A stretch of 5,842 nt of DNA from Methylococcaceae bacterium (lineage in GTDB: Bacteria > Pseudomonadota > Gammaproteobacteria > Methylococcales > Methylomonadaceae), in assembly GCA_947505055.1 (NCBI GenBank), contig CANNLO010000311.1, forward strand, positions 1 to 5,842, written 5' to 3'. The position numbers and the translations under genes are program-made. This document shows, piece after piece, positions 5,645 through 5,842 of this stretch (positions within the stretch are counted from its first letter, which is position 1; every line of letters starts with the position of its first letter). The notes beneath the pieces were generated by a model. The model did not search any database, was not told the origin of the DNA, and saw only the letters and a program-made list of their open reading frames with translations.

Positions 5645-5842
5645 AATTCTTGAGATGCCTTTCTACTGGAGGCTCTCCAGTTCTTCGAAAAAGGTGCCTG
5701 AAATCCCAGCACGTCTTGGAATAAGAGTTACCTGTAATCAGGAATACGACTATTTGGAGTATCTGCCAACTGCCACCGAATGGAAGGCAATGGATTGTGC
5801 TTATCGGCAAAATGCCAATATTGGATTTGTAAATCCAGAATC
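5607..5842 (+). CDS. Unidentified protein, 5' part (runs off the right edge)
   Basis: An open frame of 78 codons continues to the window edge without a stop. From ATG 5607 it overlaps the flavoprotein gene by 38 nt. An internal ATG at 5655 would remove the overlap (11 nt gap) and begin MPFYWRLSSSSKKVPEIPAR. Neither start has a strong ribosome binding site, so the start is undecided. The coding character is convincing: mixed, soluble composition including VPEIPARLGIRV, EYLPTATEWKAMD and ANIGFVNPES. No signal peptide, membrane helix, Rossmann loop or cysteine cluster is visible in this part. I do not recognise the family. Its position suggests it belongs to the same operon as the sugar genes. 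Confidence 0.6.
   Translation, partial: MNQRWNVQQGSLEILEMPFYWRLSSSSKKVPEIPARLGIRVTCNQEYDYLEYLPTATEWKAMDCAYRQNANIGFVNPE

Overview
The window looks like bacterial chromosome, probably from a gammaproteobacterium. Base composition is moderate (sampled stretches run from about 30 to 57% GC). Genes are tightly packed on the + strand with several ATGA overlaps, and there is a palindromic intergenic repeat of a kind I associate loosely with methanotrophs and large sulfur bacteria; that taxonomic hint is weak. The content is a surface-polysaccharide or deoxysugar biosynthesis locus interrupted by a block of toxin-antitoxin-type genes.

Region 1 (1-293) is the 3' end of a sugar C-methyltransferase. 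Its stop codon overlaps the start of the next gene. Region 2 (290-2336) is an accessory block. It holds a nucleotidyltransferase/HEPN pair that carries all the signature motifs of the type VII MntA/HepT system (290-1106), a 147-bp two-armed inverted hairpin element (1120-1266), and a short coding remnant (1267-1335). A second pair follows, a smaller nucleotidyltransferase with a longer HEPN-type protein (1332-2122), and then a frame-broken DUF2442-like remnant (2119-2336).

Region 3 (2340-5842) returns to sugar metabolism behind a possible extended -10 promoter. It encodes a DegT/DnrJ/EryC1/StrS-family PLP aminotransferase, a TylF-like SAM methyltransferase in which the usual acidic DxD is GxG, and an FAD-dependent oxidoreductase/mutase-like protein. 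The last gene is unidentified and runs off the right edge.

The C-methyltransferase, aminotransferase and O-methyltransferase-like protein fit assembly of a branched or methylated amino-deoxysugar for an O-antigen or exopolysaccharide. In each toxin-antitoxin pair the nucleotidyltransferase would be expected to modify, and so silence, the HEPN RNase. The most notable observations are the two motif-intact but dissimilar MNT-HEPN pairs in tandem, the remnants of at least two further genes around them, and the altered metal site of the methyltransferase. I saw no clearly new system; the tandem TA block is the best candidate for a closer look.
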